Shown: positions 63,684 through 64,000 of the stretch, one piece after another
Layout of the letters: every line of letters starts with the position of its first letter
Numbering within the stretch: the stretch's first letter is position 1
DNA from: Tardiphaga robiniae
GTDB taxonomy: Bacteria; Pseudomonadota; Alphaproteobacteria; Rhizobiales; Xanthobacteraceae
Direction of reading: 5' to 3'
DNA length: 64,000 nt
Assembly: GCF_013359755.1 (NCBI RefSeq)
Contig: NZ_JABMCJ010000074.1
Coordinates: 84,934-148,933, forward strand
Position numbers and translations under genes: made by a program
Notes under the pieces: model-generated
The model's input: the letters and a program-made list of their open reading frames with translations, nothing else
What the model was told of the DNA's origin: nothing
Databases searched by the model: none

Positions 63684-64000
63684 CCCCTCCGTCCTGCCCC
63701 ACCGAGAGGGGCGATCGCGATCGTCACGTTCGCGGGGTGGGAGGCGGTGGGCGCCGGAGATGCGGCGTTACGCGGTTCACGGGGGACGTCTGTCTTCGGG
63801 CAGGACGGGTCTGCGCCAGCACTGCCACTGGCAAGGAGACGACCGACCTTGAGATGGAAAGAGCCCTGGACAGTGTGACGGACGACCAAGTCAAAACGCG
63901 TCCGGCCAAGAGCTTGAGGCTACCCTGTCCCTCCGCCCTGGGACACTAATTTTGGTGATGGGGCCGTTCGCCAAGGCAGATGTGCAGGCAACCGAAAAAA
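63684..64000 (+). ncRNA. Candidate non-coding transcript or dispersed element, incomplete at the window edge
   Basis: No frame here reads as a plausible protein: the frames that are open are Arg/Gly-rich and lack ribosome sites. The region follows a strong promoter and begins with a self-complementary stretch (CCCCACCGAGAGGGGCG…). From memory, it resembles a promoter-bearing non-coding element present many times in Bradyrhizobium-type genomes, including phrases such as GACCAAGTCAAAAC near 63887. I cannot define its end because the window stops at 64000. Confidence 0.4.

Noticed and set aside
63604..63949. Short Arg/Gly-rich frames in the last 400 bases as small genes.
   Set aside because: They overlap in several frames, lack ribosome sites and resemble the spurious proteins annotated on a non-coding repeat in related genomes.

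Overview
The window is a GC-rich, gene-dense stretch of alphaproteobacterial chromosome. Several things point to the Bradyrhizobium/Rhodopseudomonas/Afipia/Tardiphaga group: the gene neighbourhoods (PmbA–CysQ-like–DUF4170–DUF374–WaaA–LpxK–DUF2093–XseA, RsmE–HisZ–HisG, RibF–acetyltransferase–IleS–LspA), a TorF-type porin, DUF6894- and DUF6101-like proteins, many intergenic palindromes, and a promoter-bearing non-coding element at the right edge. This placement rests on recollection of gene order and families, not on a search. I found no tRNA, rRNA, CRISPR array, prophage or intact insertion sequence.

Layout. 1-1830: end of glcE, then glcF (glycolate oxidase). 1931-4547: lysine-rich histone-H1-like protein, TorF-type porin, HPP membrane protein. 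4564-10220: SbmA/BacA-like ABC exporter, divergent L-lactate permease, META-like secreted protein, unknown exported protein. 10421-12684: groES-groEL with a CIRCE operator and a heat-shock-type promoter. 12836-17589: lipoprotein, MFS transporter, CheZ, L,D-transpeptidase, DUF2076 protein. 17726-20883: LysR, DmlA-type dehydrogenase and a solitary Bug binding protein. 20880-25877, minus strand: rsmE, hisZ, hisG and a two-gene GT2 + ChbG/HpnK deacetylase unit. 26080-27748: secreted Pro-rich protein and ubiA. 27782-32568: LysR, split thiamine-diphosphate decarboxylase, Tat-exported Bug protein and FAD-linked 2-hydroxyacid oxidase, a likely catabolic unit.

33405-38918 is a plus-strand run ending in Kdo/lipid A genes. 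DUF2093 and xseA follow on the minus strand. 41026-43395 is a small cluster of hydrolase, membrane protein, winged-helix regulator and a frameshifted membrane gene, headed by a perfect 15-bp-arm palindrome. 43499-49154: purD, DUF6894 protein, tadA, a pseudouridine synthase with a ~440-residue disordered Arg/Asp/Gly tail, rsmD, VOC protein. 49266-57413: mutL, gloA-like, arfB, a polyphosphate-glucokinase-like gene broken at a C7 run, panE, two M16 peptidases, an exported protein. 57505-62739, minus strand: lspA, ileS, acetyltransferase, ribF. 63000-63395: cheY. The last 600 bases hold a terminator, a palindromic repeat and a near-consensus promoter with no convincing gene after it.

Most genes are housekeeping. 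The parts most worth following are the 27.8-32.6 kb catabolic cluster, the GT2/deacetylase pair, the palindrome at 40985-41017, the C7 frameshift near 52220 and the transcribed-looking element at the right edge. Tight NTGA stop/start overlaps (ATGA, TTGA and apparently CTGA) recur in the operons.
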